Source: Acinetobacter calcoaceticus | Lineage (GTDB): Bacteria > Pseudomonadota > Gammaproteobacteria > Pseudomonadales > Moraxellaceae | Assembly: GCF_900520355.1 (NCBI RefSeq) | Contig: NZ_LS999521.1 | Span: 3,286,001 to 3,350,000, forward strand | Direction: 5' to 3' | Length of the DNA: 64,000 nt | Shown: positions 27,965-38,975 of the stretch, in pieces | Layout of the letters: each line of letters begins with the position of its first letter | Numbering within the stretch: position 1 is the first letter of the stretch | The notes under the pieces: generated by a model | What the model saw: only the letters and a program-made list of their open reading frames with translations | The model's database searches: none | What the model was told of the DNA's origin: nothing | Made by a program: the position numbers and the translations under genes

Positions 27965-29248
27965 CTATGCTCTCACGATATTTTTATTTTTTGCTTCTGC
28001 TAACCATATCGGAAATTCTTGAAGTAAAAAGTCATACAACATTGATTCAGAAATACTTTCAATATTATCTATTTTAAAGAAATTACAATTGTCTACCACG
28101 CTCCCCTCCATGGTATCTAATTTTTCTAACACACCGTAATTTTTGCCACCAATACCTACAAATTGCCAAAATATGGGTTGCAATGATGCCTCTTGTAAAA
28201 TCTTTTTAATTTTTCTAGCTTCAGAAACACCACCATCAGAAATAAAAACAATATAGACCGGTAAATTGGATGGGCTTTCTTTGGTAAAATAATGTAAAAC
28301 CTCTTCAAGAACGGCAGGCTCATTATTATAGCCAGCTCCTGCATTCCATTTTTTATAACCTCCTTGTTCTGAAGCTATATAGTTATTCAAATTATTCAGG
28401 CTTACATCATTTAAACGGAGTGCTTTTTCTGCAAATGCCCAGCACTCAAAGCTGCCATCGTCATCAAAATTGATTGCCAAAGGTATAATGCGATCCATAA
28501 CTTTCTGCACATCACCACATTTATATTGTTGGCTCATTGAACCTGAATAATCCAATATCAACGCCACTCTTGCTTTTACCTCAAGTAATTTATTTTTTTC
28601 TAAACTAATCAGTGATTTTTTAGTGAGATCGAGCAAATGGGGTGCAAATTTTTCCACCTTATCTAAAATAACTTTTTTCTTTAAATCAATTTTAGACGCT
28701 GTAGGGGCAGGAGAAGAATTTTCAGCAACCTCCCCGCCAAAATGTTTCACTAATGCGGTTAATCCACCATTAAAACCTTGTCCGATAGCAGCCATGCGCC
28801 ACAGATCATTTTTAAAGTAAATTTCAGTCAACATGACTGCTTTTTCTTGGCTAAAATTTGATGGATTTAATTGATAATTTGCCAATACTTCGCCTTGCTG
28901 ATTTACAAGAGAAATTTGACCACTTTGAATATTTTGCATCGTTGCTTGATCATTTGCCACAGTTGCACAAATGACAAATCGGGGCGTTTGTGTCGCATTT
29001 ATTTTACTTAAATCAAAAGTAAATAAATTCAAATTTTCTTGCTGAAGATATTGCACTTCACAGTGAGGCGTCTGCGGTTGATTATAAAAAGTCATATAAT
29101 CATCATGGAAAAGCTGATCATTTTGTCCTACACCAAAACTGGATATATCGATATCAAATGCTGCTTTAAATTGCACACGTAAAGTAAATTTTTGATCATT
29201 TTGAATAACTTGATTAAGTGCTATTTTTTGTCCAGAAACTAACTGCAT
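27965..29248 (-). CDS. terF: TerF-like protein: TerD domain fused to von Willebrand A domain
   Basis: 427 residues. The first ~180 form a TerD-like domain (LVSGQKIALNQVIQND...[17 protein letters not shown]). The rest is a vWA domain with an intact MIDAS: DYSGSMSQQ, the Asp-rich INFDDDGSFECWAF, and VYIVFISDGGV. This TerF architecture is taken as a metal-dependent protein-interaction adaptor joining TerD proteins to partners. It stands between terE and the AIM24 gene; the 107 bp upstream may hold a separate promoter. Confidence 0.88.
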   Translation of the reverse strand: MQLVSGQKIALNQVIQNDQKFTLRVQFKAAFDIDISSFGVGQNDQLFHDDYMTFYNQPQTPHCEVQYLQQENLNLFTFDLSKINATQTPRFVICATVANDQATMQNIQSGQISLVNQQGEVLANYQLNPSNFSQEKAVMLTEIYFKNDLWRMAAIGQGFNGGLTALVKHFGGEVAENSSPAPTASKIDLKKKVILDKVEKFAPHLLDLTKKSLISLEKNKLLEVKARVALILDYSGSMSQQYKCGDVQKVMDRIIPLAINFDDDGSFECWAFAEKALRLNDVSLNNLNNYIASEQGGYKKWNAGAGYNNEPAVLEEVLHYFTKESPSNLPVYIVFISDGGVSEARKIKKILQEASLQPIFWQFVGIGGKNYGVLEKLDTMEGSVVDNCNFFKIDNIESISESMLYDFLLQEFPIWLAEAKNKNIVRA

Positions 29249-29355
29249 TTTTATTCTCTAATTTAGTACTTGAAAATAATTCAATATAAAATAGATTTAT
29301 ACCAATTACTTTCAAGTACTAAAAGATGACTCTTTTAGTACTTTAATTGATTCGC

Positions 29356-29934
29356 TTAAACTGCAACACCATAACTAGCAGCTAACGCACCCAGACCACC
29401 ATTAAAGCCTTGACCAACGGCTTTGAATTTCCATTCGCCATTGTGGCGATATAACTCACCAAAAATCATCGCAACTTCAGTGCTACCGTCTTCAGACAAG
29501 TCGAAACGTGCCAACTCTTCTGCATTTGCATCTTGGTTAATCACACGGATATAGGCTTTATCGACCATACCGAAGTTTTGACCATTTTGCTGTCCTTCGT
29601 GGATCGTCACAGCAAATACAATTTTTGCAACTTCTTGAGGAACTTTAGATAGGTCTACAGAAATTGTTTCGTCATCACCCTCGCCATCGCCAGTACGGTT
29701 ATCGCCTTTATGGTTAACCGATCCACATGGTGAAGTTTTTTGATTGAAGAAAATAAATTCACCATCTAAACGAACTTTACCATCCTCACCTGTTAAGAAT
29801 GCGACAGCATCTAGATCGAATGCCTTACCATCAGTTGCACGTGGATTCCAACCTAAACCCAAGTCGACTTTATTCATCGTCGGAGCAGTTTTGGAAAGAT
29901 TGATATTTCCGCCTTTTGATAAATTAATAGCCAT
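29356..29934 (-). CDS. terE: TerD-family protein, TerE-like
   Basis: 192 residues: [79 protein letters not shown], then [14 protein letters not shown]. The DxD and GDGEGDDE acidic loops that bind Ca in TerD are intact. The GEDGKV and [11 protein letters not shown] segments and the C-terminus align better with enterobacterial TerE than TerD. Downstream of the DUF475 membrane protein by 21 bases. Confidence 0.9.
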   Translation of the reverse strand: MAINLSKGGNINLSKTAPTMNKVDLGLGWNPRATDGKAFDLDAVAFLTGEDGKVRLDGEFIFFNQKTSPCGSVNHKGDNRTGDGEGDDETISVDLSKVPQEVAKIVFAVTIHEGQQNGQNFGMVDKAYIRVINQDANAEELARFDLSEDGSTEVAMIFGELYRHNGEWKFKAVGQGFNGGLGALAASYGVAV

Positions 29935-29955
29935 TTTTGTTTCCTTAACTTTCGT

Positions 29956-31026
29956 TTATGAAGATTGTTGCTTTTTACTATATGAAATTGAAGAGATGAC
30001 AGCCCAAACAATGAAGGCAACACCCACTAATCCGGTAATAACCTCTGGAATATGTAATCCTGTGCCGCTCGCCAACATAATCAACGCAAGTGCACCAATT
30101 GCATAATGCGCGCCATGTTCTAAATATACATAAGCATCAAGCGTACCTTTTTCAACCAGGTAAATGGTCATTGAACGGACAAACATCGCACCGATGGCAA
30201 GACCCAGCATTATAATTACCACATCACTGGTAATTGCAAAAGCACCGATTACACCATCGAAACTAAAAGAGGCATCTAATACTTCTAAATATAAGAAACC
30301 ACCAATACCGCCTTTGACAATCGTACCTGTTGCAGTGGCACTATTTGATTTTTCAGATTCATCATCATTGCTACTGCCTTCTAATAGATGGCCAATGACT
30401 TTCACTCCCACATAGACGACAATACCCCAAACACCAGCCATCATCACAACTAAACGTGATGCATCAGGGATGTAGCTTGCTAAAATAAGTAGCACAACCA
30501 ATGAAATGAAAACTGAAATCGCTTGAATATTACCTAAATCTGCTAATCTTGATTCAAGCCAATGAAACCAATGTTCATCTTTTTCATCATCAAACAAGAA
30601 ATTCAGAAATACCAATAATAAGAACATGCCACCAAATGCTGCGATTTCAGCATGATGGGTCATCAGTTTTTCTGAATAAGTTGTGGGGTCATTTAATGCT
30701 AATTTAGCGACTTCAATCATGCTCATATCGGCGGTGACACCGACAATAAGCAACGGGAAAATGAGTCGCATACCAAAAACAGCAACGATAATACCCACGG
30801 TTAAAAACAGGGTTCGCCAAAATTGGTTCCAATGTTTCAGTACAGAGGCATTGACGACTGCATTATCAAAGGAGAGTGATACCTCCATAACCGCTAAAAT
30901 TGCAGTAATAGCCAATACTTTAAACATTGCCATTAAACCGGCTTGGGGGCCATGGGTTAACCCCCAATATGCCGAAATGGCCAAGCAGATAATGCTAAAG
31001 ATGATCGAAAAACGGAAGTGTTTCAT
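29956..31026 (-). CDS. DUF475 / TerC-superfamily integral membrane protein
   Basis: 356 residues with about nine hydrophobic helices. The two family motifs are present: EVSLSFDNAVVNASVL near residue 50 and EVLDASFSFDGVIGAFAIT near 255. These acidic-helix motifs are those of the TerC/Alx fold, proposed to move metal ions, Mn in better-studied relatives. The protein takes the place that TerC holds in plasmid ter operons. Between terD and terE. No classical TerC or TerB is present in the island. Confidence 0.87.
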   Translation of the reverse strand: MKHFRFSIIFSIICLAISAYWGLTHGPQAGLMAMFKVLAITAILAVMEVSLSFDNAVVNASVLKHWNQFWRTLFLTVGIIVAVFGMRLIFPLLIVGVTADMSMIEVAKLALNDPTTYSEKLMTHHAEIAAFGGMFLLLVFLNFLFDDEKDEHWFHWLESRLADLGNIQAISVFISLVVLLILASYIPDASRLVVMMAGVWGIVVYVGVKVIGHLLEGSSNDDESEKSNSATATGTIVKGGIGGFLYLEVLDASFSFDGVIGAFAITSDVVIIMLGLAIGAMFVRSMTIYLVEKGTLDAYVYLEHGAHYAIGALALIMLASGTGLHIPEVITGLVGVAFIVWAVISSISYSKKQQSS

Positions 31027-31046
31027 TTTTCACCTAAGAATAGAGT

Positions 31047-31622
31047 TTAAATACTAATGCCATATTGACGGCACATAGCACTTAAACCACCGTTATAACC
31101 TTGACCTACAGCTCTGAACTTCCATTCACCGTTATGACGATATAACTCGCCAAAAATCATCGCTGTTTCTGTTGAATAATCTTCATTTAAGTCAAAACGT
31201 ACAATTTCAACATTCGTTTGATCATTAACGACGCGAATAAATGCATTTTGCACTTGTCCAAAATTTTGACCACGGCTTTCTGCATCATGAATGGTAACGG
31301 TAATGGCAATTTTTTGCACTTCAGCAGGCACTTTCGCTAAATCAATCTTAACTGCCTCATCATCACCATCACCCGCGCCCGTACGGTTATCACCGGTATG
31401 TTCTACAGAACCTTCTGGAGAGCGCGTTTGGTTATAAAAAATAAAATCTGTTTCACCACGAACTTTGTCATTTGCAGCCAATAAAAATGCCGAGGCATCC
31501 AAGTCAAAATCTACGCCATCAGTGGCCCGAGCATCCCAACCTAAGCCAATCAAAACTTGGTTAAGTGATGGATCTGTTTTGCTTAAAGATAGATTTCCAC
31601 CTTTATTTAATGAAATCGCCAT
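31047..31622 (-). CDS. terD: Tellurium resistance protein TerD
   Basis: 191 residues, close in pattern to enterobacterial Ter[80 protein letters not shown]. The calcium-binding acidic residues are intact. Transcribed after terA (44-bp gap) and before DUF475. Part of a paralogous set (terA, terD, terE, terF, terZ) sharing one domain within 6.3 kb. Confidence 0.93.
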   Translation of the reverse strand: MAISLNKGGNLSLSKTDPSLNQVLIGLGWDARATDGVDFDLDASAFLLAANDKVRGETDFIFYNQTRSPEGSVEHTGDNRTGAGDGDDEAVKIDLAKVPAEVQKIAITVTIHDAESRGQNFGQVQNAFIRVVNDQTNVEIVRFDLNEDYSTETAMIFGELYRHNGEWKFRAVGQGYNGGLSAMCRQYGISI

Positions 31623-31665
31623 AATTTTCCCTCTTCTTTATTACATGTAAATTAAATGGATAGTG

Positions 31666-32880
<1,215 letters not shown>

Positions 32881-33166
32881 ACGACCCTCTTACAATATTG
32901 TAATATTTCATTTAATAAATTAAGTATATGAATATAAAAAAATATCTTAAAAATTATTTTATTTGCCCTATATTGTTTTAACATAGGCAGATTCAAGCGG
33001 CAAGTGCAACAATATAAAAACCCGTTCCACATCACTGAGCGTATACCAACCCAATGACTTTCTAGGATAATTATTCATTTATTACATGAAAAATTTTATA
33101 TATTTCATGTAGAATGGAAGCATAAATTTATAATTGTTATTAAAGAAAATTGAGAACAACTCTACT

Positions 33167-34183
33167 GTGAAATCGCACTACAATATATGGATTGCTGAAA
33201 GCTACTCCTGTCAAAACGACATTATTCAATTATTAAAACGCTCAAATTTATCTGCCCATCTGACGATTTTTTGTTCTCATAGTAAACAACGTCCAGAATT
33301 AAAGCTCTGCGCAGATTATTTTTTTCAACAACCCCCCGTTGAATACAGTGCAAATTGGCTTTTAGAACAATGTAAAGTGCATTCCATTCAACTACTGTTT
33401 TGTGGAAAACATAGTCAATTTATTGAAAAATTTCGTGAAGAATTTGCTCGGCATGATATTCAACTAGTGACAGGTGCCACTGGTGTAGCGCAGCATGAAA
33501 ACATGAACAATAAATTCCTATTTGGAGAAATTTGTGAAGCTTTAAACTTACCGAATATTCCTGCTGCGAAAGTGGATCATGTTGTTGGATTAAAGCAAGC
33601 AATTGCTGATTATCAAAAAAAATATTCACATATTTGTGCAAAACCCGTGTACGGCGTATATGGTTCTGGTTTTGTTCAACTGCGAGATGAAGTTACATAT
33701 TTTAAGCAATTTCAACTCAATACGCAGTGTAATACGCAACAATTTATAGAAGCCTATGCTCAATTAGATCAACCTATTGAGTATTTGATTATGCCGTTTT
33801 TAACGGGGCAAGAATGTTCCGTCGATATTGCCTGTAGCCATGGGCGAATTTTAGCCTTAGTGACCCGAGTCAAATTTAAATTTTATCAGCAATGCTATAT
33901 CGAGCATCCTTGTCATGAAATCTGCAAAATTCTGGTGCCACATTTCCAATGTGATGGATTGATCAATATTCAATTTAAACAAGACGATCTGGGGGTATGG
34001 CATATTTTAGAAATTAACCCGCGTCCCGCAGGTGGTTTTGCCTATACACAACATACTGGAATTAATTTAATTGCAGAACTGATGGCTGAAAAATTGCAAT
34101 TGACACTGCAACATACTGACTTCGTTCCCGTCGTTCAAGTTTTACCCATTACACAAAGTTTCAAAATGGATTATACACATTGA
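33167..34183 (+). CDS. ATP-grasp domain protein of Ter biosynthetic module
   Basis: 338 residues from a GTG at 33167, beginning VKSHYNIWIAES; a TTG at 33134 is the alternative and neither has a strong Shine-Dalgarno. ATP-grasp features: NNKFLFGEICEAL, the phosphate-binding region KPVYGVYGSGFVQL, MPFLTGQECSVDIA and the metal site FEI-type ILEINPRPAGGFAY. Predicted to form an amide or acyl-phosphate bond. This is the first of five overlapping genes matching the nucleoside-like metabolite module described computationally for Ter systems by Anantharaman, Iyer and Aravind. Confidence 0.82.
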   Translation: MKSHYNIWIAESYSCQNDIIQLLKRSNLSAHLTIFCSHSKQRPELKLCADYFFQQPPVEYSANWLLEQCKVHSIQLLFCGKHSQFIEKFREEFARHDIQLVTGATGVAQHENMNNKFLFGEICEALNLPNIPAAKVDHVVGLKQAIADYQKKYSHICAKPVYGVYGSGFVQLRDEVTYFKQFQLNTQCNTQQFIEAYAQLDQPIEYLIMPFLTGQECSVDIACSHGRILALVTRVKFKFYQQCYIEHPCHEICKILVPHFQCDGLINIQFKQDDLGVWHILEINPRPAGGFAYTQHTGINLIAELMAEKLQLTLQHTDFVPVVQVLPITQSFKMDYTH

Positions 34184-35304
34184 TAAAACATATTGATTTA
34201 AGTCGTGGTCGTATTAGTGTGACTGTGAATCAGCATCATCCACAATGGAAATTGGATGATCTGCTCAGTTTTGCAGAAAGAATTAACCCTAAACGTGCAT
34301 TCTTATTTGTTTCCAAAATTCTTGGAAAACATATCCCCGTTGCACCATCCGCGATGCAAAGAAGTTATCAAGATCTTGCTGCGATCATTCCCAAAGATCT
34401 GCCCTATCCCATTAGTGTGATTGGTATGGCAGAGACCGCCGTAGGTTTAGGGGCAGGTGTTTATCGTGAACTGAAACAAGATTTTGGACAAAATGCCATC
34501 TTTTTAACCACCACGCGACATCCTGTTGAAACCTTACCGACCTTAGGCTTGTTTTTAGAAGAACATAGTCATGCACAAGATCAGTTTATTTTATCCAGTC
34601 ATGATCCACTTAAGCATCAGCATGTGATTGCATCGAAAACGCTTATTTTAATTGATGATGAAATTTCAACAGGAAAGACCTTTAGAAATTTAATCTTGAG
34701 CCTGAAAAAATCGGGTTTACAACAGGTTGAGCGGATTATTTTGGTGACCTTGGTCAATTGGGCGGAACAACATTTAGTCACTGATGACTTAGGGATTCCA
34801 GTTGAAGTGGTGTCATTATTACATGGCCATTGGCAATGGCAGCAGAACCAGCAACCTATAGACATTGACATGCCCGATGTCAGCTCAACCCAGCAGCAAG
34901 CTCAAAAAATTATTGCCCCTCATGATTGGGGACGCGAACCGACCTTTCTAAATTGTAGCGCTTGGAAAAATATTCAACCACCTTTGCCCCATGAAAAAAT
35001 CTTGGTCTTAGGTTCGGGTGAATTTAGTTGGATTCCATTTCTAATTGCCGAGCAATTAGAGCAGCAAGGGGCTGAAGTTTATTACAGCTCAACCACACGC
35101 TCTCCCATCAAGCAAGGTCATGCCGTTGAAAGTATTTGTGCATTTAAAGATAATTATGGACTAAATATTAATAACTATGCCTATAACGTTAAACATCAAC
35201 AGTTTGATCGAGTTTTATTGGTCATTGAAACAGCTCAAGATAGCGTCGATCCTGTCCTGTTTGAACAAATAAAAAATCTGGAAATTATTAGTTATGAATC
35301 CTAA
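34180..35304 (+). CDS. Phosphoribosyltransferase with C-terminal TRSP domain
   Basis: 374 residues. The PRPP-binding loop TLILIDDEISTGKT lies near 150, preceded by VIGMAETAVGLGAGVYREL and the TTTRHPV flexible-loop region. The C-terminal ~140 residues (ILVLGSGEFSWIPFLIAEQL, STTRSPI) fit the TRSP domain that accompanies these enzymes. It starts at a TTG overlapping the previous stop (TTGA), so translation is coupled. Predicted to attach or exchange a base-like group on phosphoribose. The final product is unknown. Confidence 0.83.
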   Translation: MIKHIDLSRGRISVTVNQHHPQWKLDDLLSFAERINPKRAFLFVSKILGKHIPVAPSAMQRSYQDLAAIIPKDLPYPISVIGMAETAVGLGAGVYRELKQDFGQNAIFLTTTRHPVETLPTLGLFLEEHSHAQDQFILSSHDPLKHQHVIASKTLILIDDEISTGKTFRNLILSLKKSGLQQVERIILVTLVNWAEQHLVTDDLGIPVEVVSLLHGHWQWQQNQQPIDIDMPDVSSTQQQAQKIIAPHDWGREPTFLNCSAWKNIQPPLPHEKILVLGSGEFSWIPFLIAEQLEQQGAEVYYSSTTRSPIKQGHAVESICAFKDNYGLNINNYAYNVKHQQFDRVLLVIETAQDSVDPVLFEQIKNLEIISYES

Positions 35305-36073
35305 GCCGTTAATTTTTGTTGACTTAGATGACACGCTGTTTCAAACAAATCGTAAAAGTCCTCCGACACCATTACATAAAATTGCAACGCTAGATCAATT
35401 TGGTGAGCCTCTGTCTTATATGCTTCCCAAACAGCAAATTTTTGTGAATTGGTTGTTGGCATCTGCTGATGTTATTCCTGTGACTGCACGCTCAGTTGCA
35501 GGCTTGCAGCGGGTACATCTTCCTTTTCTGCATGGTGCGGTATGTTCACATGGTGGAACTATTTTAGCGGCAGATCAACAGGTTGATCAGGAATGGCTTG
35601 AAATCCAGCATAAGGCGGCAGCTGAACTGGATGAGTTACTGACTAAGTTACCAGCGCTATTGCTCGATTATGCCAAACCATTTGGTTCAATCCGCACTTG
35701 GACGATGCAAGAAAATGGTGGGAAAATTTATACTGTTGCCAAGCAAAATGATCCTGTGCCTTTATTTCTGCACCAAATGATTGAACACTTACCTGCTGAA
35801 GTACTTGAACACTGCTATGTCCATATCAATGGCAATAATTTAGCCATTCTTCCCAAATTTGTGTCTAAACAAAAAGCAGTTGAGTTTTTTATCAATAAAT
35901 ATGACCCAAATCGTGAACGTGCCATTTTAGGTTGGGGCGACAGTTTGTCTGATGCAGGCTTTTTAGGCTGCTGTGATTGGTTTGGTATGCCTAAAAATAG
36001 TCAGTTAGATAAATTTTTAGTACAAAATCTAGCACAAGATCATCAGGCAAAAGGATATTTAGGACATGTATAA
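35294..36073 (+). CDS. HAD-superfamily hydrolase of Ter biosynthetic module
   Basis: 259 residues. HAD motif I is FVDLDDTLFQTN (DxD nucleophile), motif II falls around VIPVTARSV, motif III is a Lys near FVSKQKAV, and motif IV is GWGDSLSDAGF. The cap is of the C2/Cof type. Likely removes phosphate from an intermediate made by the phosphoribosyltransferase. The start overlaps the previous gene by 11 bases. Confidence 0.85.
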   Translation: MNPKPLIFVDLDDTLFQTNRKSPPTPLHKIATLDQFGEPLSYMLPKQQIFVNWLLASADVIPVTARSVAGLQRVHLPFLHGAVCSHGGTILAADQQVDQEWLEIQHKAAAELDELLTKLPALLLDYAKPFGSIRTWTMQENGGKIYTVAKQNDPVPLFLHQMIEHLPAEVLEHCYVHINGNNLAILPKFVSKQKAVEFFINKYDPNRERAILGWGDSLSDAGFLGCCDWFGMPKNSQLDKFLVQNLAQDHQAKGYLGHV

Positions 36074-37226
36074 AAACCATGCGTTAGCATCTAGTCTTCA
36101 AACACTGGGGTTCCATGGCTCTTATCGACCTGAAGATGTGACCTTCTTGCTCAATATTGATGAAATAGACCCCACACCCGTAGCTGAAAAAGAGTATCTG
36201 ATTCAATCTGGGAAAAAACACTATTCACAAATGATTAGTGTTGAACATCCACCTTCAGATGAACAAATGCGACATTTTGAATACGCTTTTGAGCAAGGTG
36301 CTGAACGTCTGGCAAGTGATGTGCAGAAGATTGGTAACTCACTGATGGTTCGATTTCCCAAGCAACCGATTATTTTAGTTAGCTTGGTTCGCGCTGGCAT
36401 CCCTTTAGGTGTACTCCTTAAACACTATATTCACAAGCATCAGGATTGTGAGCATTACGGGATTAGTATTATCCGTGATCGCGGTATTGATTTTGCAGCA
36501 TTGCAGGCGATTATCGAACAACACGGCGCGGAAAATATTGTTTTTGTCGATGGCTGGACGGGTAAGGGTGCAATTTGTCGAGAATTGACCCAAAATTTGG
36601 CAGATTATCCCGCATTATTTGATGCAGGGTGGGAGGTTCCTCGCCTTGTGACCTTAGCCGATTTAGGTGGTTATTCGTGGTTAAGTGCCAGTTGTGAAGA
36701 TTGGCTGATTCCGTTTGGTATGCTAGGTTCCGTGATCTCAGGCTTAACCTCACGGACTATTTTAAAAGATACGATTGATTTCGATCTGGCAAAGAAAAAT
36801 TGCTACGATCCGAAGAATTGGCATAGCTGTTTAATCTATCAACATCTGGCTCAGTATGATATTTCAGTCGAGTTTATCGACAAAATATTAAATCTTATTC
36901 AACAGCATCCGCATAGCGATTTGGCAAATTGGAATAATCACATTCGACTCAAACAACAAAAAATTTGTTTAAATACCATTGACTGGATCTTTGAGACCTA
37001 TACAGTTAAAAATATTAATCATATTAAGCCTAGTATTGCAGAAGCCACGCGTGCCGTATTAAGACGCGTTCCTGAAAAAATATTAATCCGTGATCCATCC
37101 AATCCACATGTACAATTACTGCTGCATTTTGCCAAAGAACGGAATATTGCCGTAGATATTTTAGGTGCCAAGTTAGGCCCATATCATGCAGTGACTCTGA
37201 TAAAAAAAGTCGAGAAAAATAAATGA
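36066..37226 (+). CDS. StiP-domain protein with C-terminal PELOTA-like domain
   Basis: 386 residues. The N-terminal part (SYRPEDVTFLL) and the core LVSLVRAGIPLGVLLKHYI, SIIRDRGID and IVFVDGWTGKGAI give a phosphoribosyltransferase-like fold with a PRPP-type loop. Pfam calls this StiP, a cysteine-protease name from a single precedent that I doubt applies. The C-terminal ~80 residues (EKILIRDPSNPHVQLLLHFA...VDILGAKLGPYHAVTLIKKV) fit the PELOTA RNA-binding domain. Overlaps the HAD gene by eight bases. Probably a second PRPP-dependent step. Confidence 0.8.
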   Translation: MYKNHALASSLQTLGFHGSYRPEDVTFLLNIDEIDPTPVAEKEYLIQSGKKHYSQMISVEHPPSDEQMRHFEYAFEQGAERLASDVQKIGNSLMVRFPKQPIILVSLVRAGIPLGVLLKHYIHKHQDCEHYGISIIRDRGIDFAALQAIIEQHGAENIVFVDGWTGKGAICRELTQNLADYPALFDAGWEVPRLVTLADLGGYSWLSASCEDWLIPFGMLGSVISGLTSRTILKDTIDFDLAKKNCYDPKNWHSCLIYQHLAQYDISVEFIDKILNLIQQHPHSDLANWNNHIRLKQQKICLNTIDWIFETYTVKNINHIKPSIAEATRAVLRRVPEKILIRDPSNPHVQLLLHFAKERNIAVDILGAKLGPYHAVTLIKKVEKNK

Positions 37227-38161
37227 AACAACTGCAACATGCGATTGAGCTGGGTGCAACTATGTACATTCCTGCAACCCATGAGCAATTATGGGAAGTG
37301 ACTGAAGGCATTAAATTTCCAATACTAAAATCGATTGCGGTCTGTTTAGAAGATGCCGTGTTGGAAAAAGACGTGCAAACAGCCATGGTCAATTTAAAGC
37401 ATTTATTACAAAAACGTTTAGAGCAGCCAAACTTAAAGGCGCCTGCGATATTTATTCGCCCTAGAAATATTGAAATGGCGAAACATATTGTCGATTGGGA
37501 CTTAAATCACACCTATAGTGGCATGATTTTACCCAAGTTTACGCTGCACGATTTAAAGCAGTGGATGGACATTTTGCCACCCAATATCAACCTGATGCCG
37601 ACGCTTGAAACCAAAGAAATTTTTGATATGGGCCATAATATGGAGCTTAATCAAGCACTCAAATATGACTTTCATAAAACCCTATGTCTAAGAATTGGCG
37701 GTAATGACCTGTTGTCCTGTTTACATTTACGTCGCCCTAAAAACAGTACGATTTACCAAACTCCAGTGGGCATGTTAATTGCACAATTGGCAGGCTTATT
37801 TATTCCAGCGGGCTTTCAACTCAGTTCACCTGTATGTGAACATATTGACCGCACGCAATTGCTGATGGATGAATTATGCCAAGATATGAATAACGGCATT
37901 TATACCAAAACGGCCATTCATCCCTCACAAATTGAATATATTCATCGCGCCTTGCAAATCAATAGCGAAGAATTTCATGAAGCACAGCAAATTTTATCGC
38001 AAGATGCGAAAAGTGTATTTAAAAGCCACGGTTCCATGTTAGAACCAGCGACACATCGCAATTGGGCAGAGATGATTTTATTACGCTATAAAACTTTTGG
38101 TTTATCTAAACCTCAGGCCTCAAGCCAAGAAAAATTCATGCTCAATACATTCTCACTTTAA
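37223..38161 (+). CDS. HpcH/HpaI aldolase / citrate-lyase-beta (CitE-like) protein
   Basis: 312 residues. CitE-like segments are SIAVCLEDAVLEKDVQTAM, AIFIRPRN, GMILPKFTLHD, INLMPTLETKEIFDMG (metal-ligand Glu), LRIGGNDLLSCL and KTAIHPSQIEYIHRAL. Predicted C-C bond lyase or ligase. ATGA overlap with the previous gene makes five cotranslated genes. The next 526 bp hold no full gene: only a hairpin terminator and a 19-codon remnant. Confidence 0.85.
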   Translation: MKQLQHAIELGATMYIPATHEQLWEVTEGIKFPILKSIAVCLEDAVLEKDVQTAMVNLKHLLQKRLEQPNLKAPAIFIRPRNIEMAKHIVDWDLNHTYSGMILPKFTLHDLKQWMDILPPNINLMPTLETKEIFDMGHNMELNQALKYDFHKTLCLRIGGNDLLSCLHLRRPKNSTIYQTPVGMLIAQLAGLFIPAGFQLSSPVCEHIDRTQLLMDELCQDMNNGIYTKTAIHPSQIEYIHRALQINSEEFHEAQQILSQDAKSVFKSHGSMLEPATHRNWAEMILLRYKTFGLSKPQASSQEKFMLNTFSL

Positions 38162-38470
38162 CTATTTTAATACCAAATTTTATTGCACAAACATGAAGAA
38201 ATTGAATTTCTCCTATACTAGCCAAATTTAAGATATAACTCGGGTATAGGGTCAGTCTAATTTAGTAAACTTACTGAATATAGCAATTCGAGCGTGTACA
38301 TTACCTGACTTAATTCTAAAAAATTTTTGCTATTAACTTGCCTACTGAAATTGGGTAAAAACTATTTTTCGATTTTCTCAAGGAGAGGACTCAAAAATCC
38401 AAATACTTGAAACTCTAAGAAATAGAGCTATTATTCTCCCAGCTAATTTACTATTAAAAATTAAATCAGT

Positions 38471-38500
38471 AATAAAGGGCATCAATCGACGCCCTTTATT
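38471..38500. terminator. Hairpin terminator between ter module and phage remnant
   Basis: A perfect 10-bp stem, AATAAAGGGC / GCCCTTTATT, with a 10-base loop, directly after the stop of the minus-strand remnant. No long U-run follows on the plus strand, so plus-strand use is less sure. Confidence 0.6.
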
Positions 38501-38559
38501 CAATTCAAAGCCCTAACACTCTCCTGCAACCCTTGCTGAATTTGATTCAATCTAGGCAT
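38500..38559 (-). pseudogene. 19-codon remnant of a phage-like gene
   Basis: A short minus-strand reading, MPRLNQIQQGLQESVRALN then stop, is immediately followed by a good terminator and preceded by a stop in the same frame. It looks like the C-terminus of a longer, mostly deleted gene, helical and Gln-rich. Family not recognised with confidence; a real microprotein cannot be excluded. Confidence 0.3.
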
Positions 38560-38687
38560 GTCTATTTAAAAATCGCTCTTTTTACCACATTGCTTATGTT
38601 GAGCTAGAATTTAATATTGCCACATGTCTTATAGTCATTTTCAGGACCACGAATTTAATTTAAGACTTTAAAATAAAAGGAAAAAAC

Positions 38688-38975
38688 ATGAATCCAGTTC
38701 TTAAGATATCAGACTATGTTTTCATGCAGTTTAGAACATCAATACCAACATTAAAGAAAGTGGGTGAAATTTACTATCCTCACCTAAGTAAAGCTAAATT
38801 GCTTGAAAAGGCTAGAAAAATGGAGTTCCCCTTTGTATGTTATAAACTTGATGAAAGCCAAAAATTACCATATTTAGTTGATATTATTGACTTAGCATTT
38901 ATCCTTAAACAACGTTATCAAGCGATAAGAGTTGAAGCCTTTATGAAAGGAACTCTAGCAAATTATCAAGGCTAA
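38688..38975 (+). CDS. PrtN-family pyocin-activator-like protein
   Basis: 95 residues: MNPVLKISDYVFMQFRTSIP, then LSKAKLLEKARKMEFPFVCY with a helix-turn-helix-like region, and LVDIIDLAFILKQRYQ. This agrees with the PrtN-like family that accompanies tyrosine integrases in Acinetobacter prophages, where it may act as a regulator or directionality factor. A good AAAGGAAAA lies upstream of the ATG. Its end overlaps the end of the integrase pseudogene on the other strand. Confidence 0.75.
   Translation: MNPVLKISDYVFMQFRTSIPTLKKVGEIYYPHLSKAKLLEKARKMEFPFVCYKLDESQKLPYLVDIIDLAFILKQRYQAIRVEAFMKGTLANYQG

Noticed and set aside
37030-37392. 120-codon minus-strand ORF across the StiP/HpcH junction
   Set aside because: Antisense to two well-supported overlapping genes.
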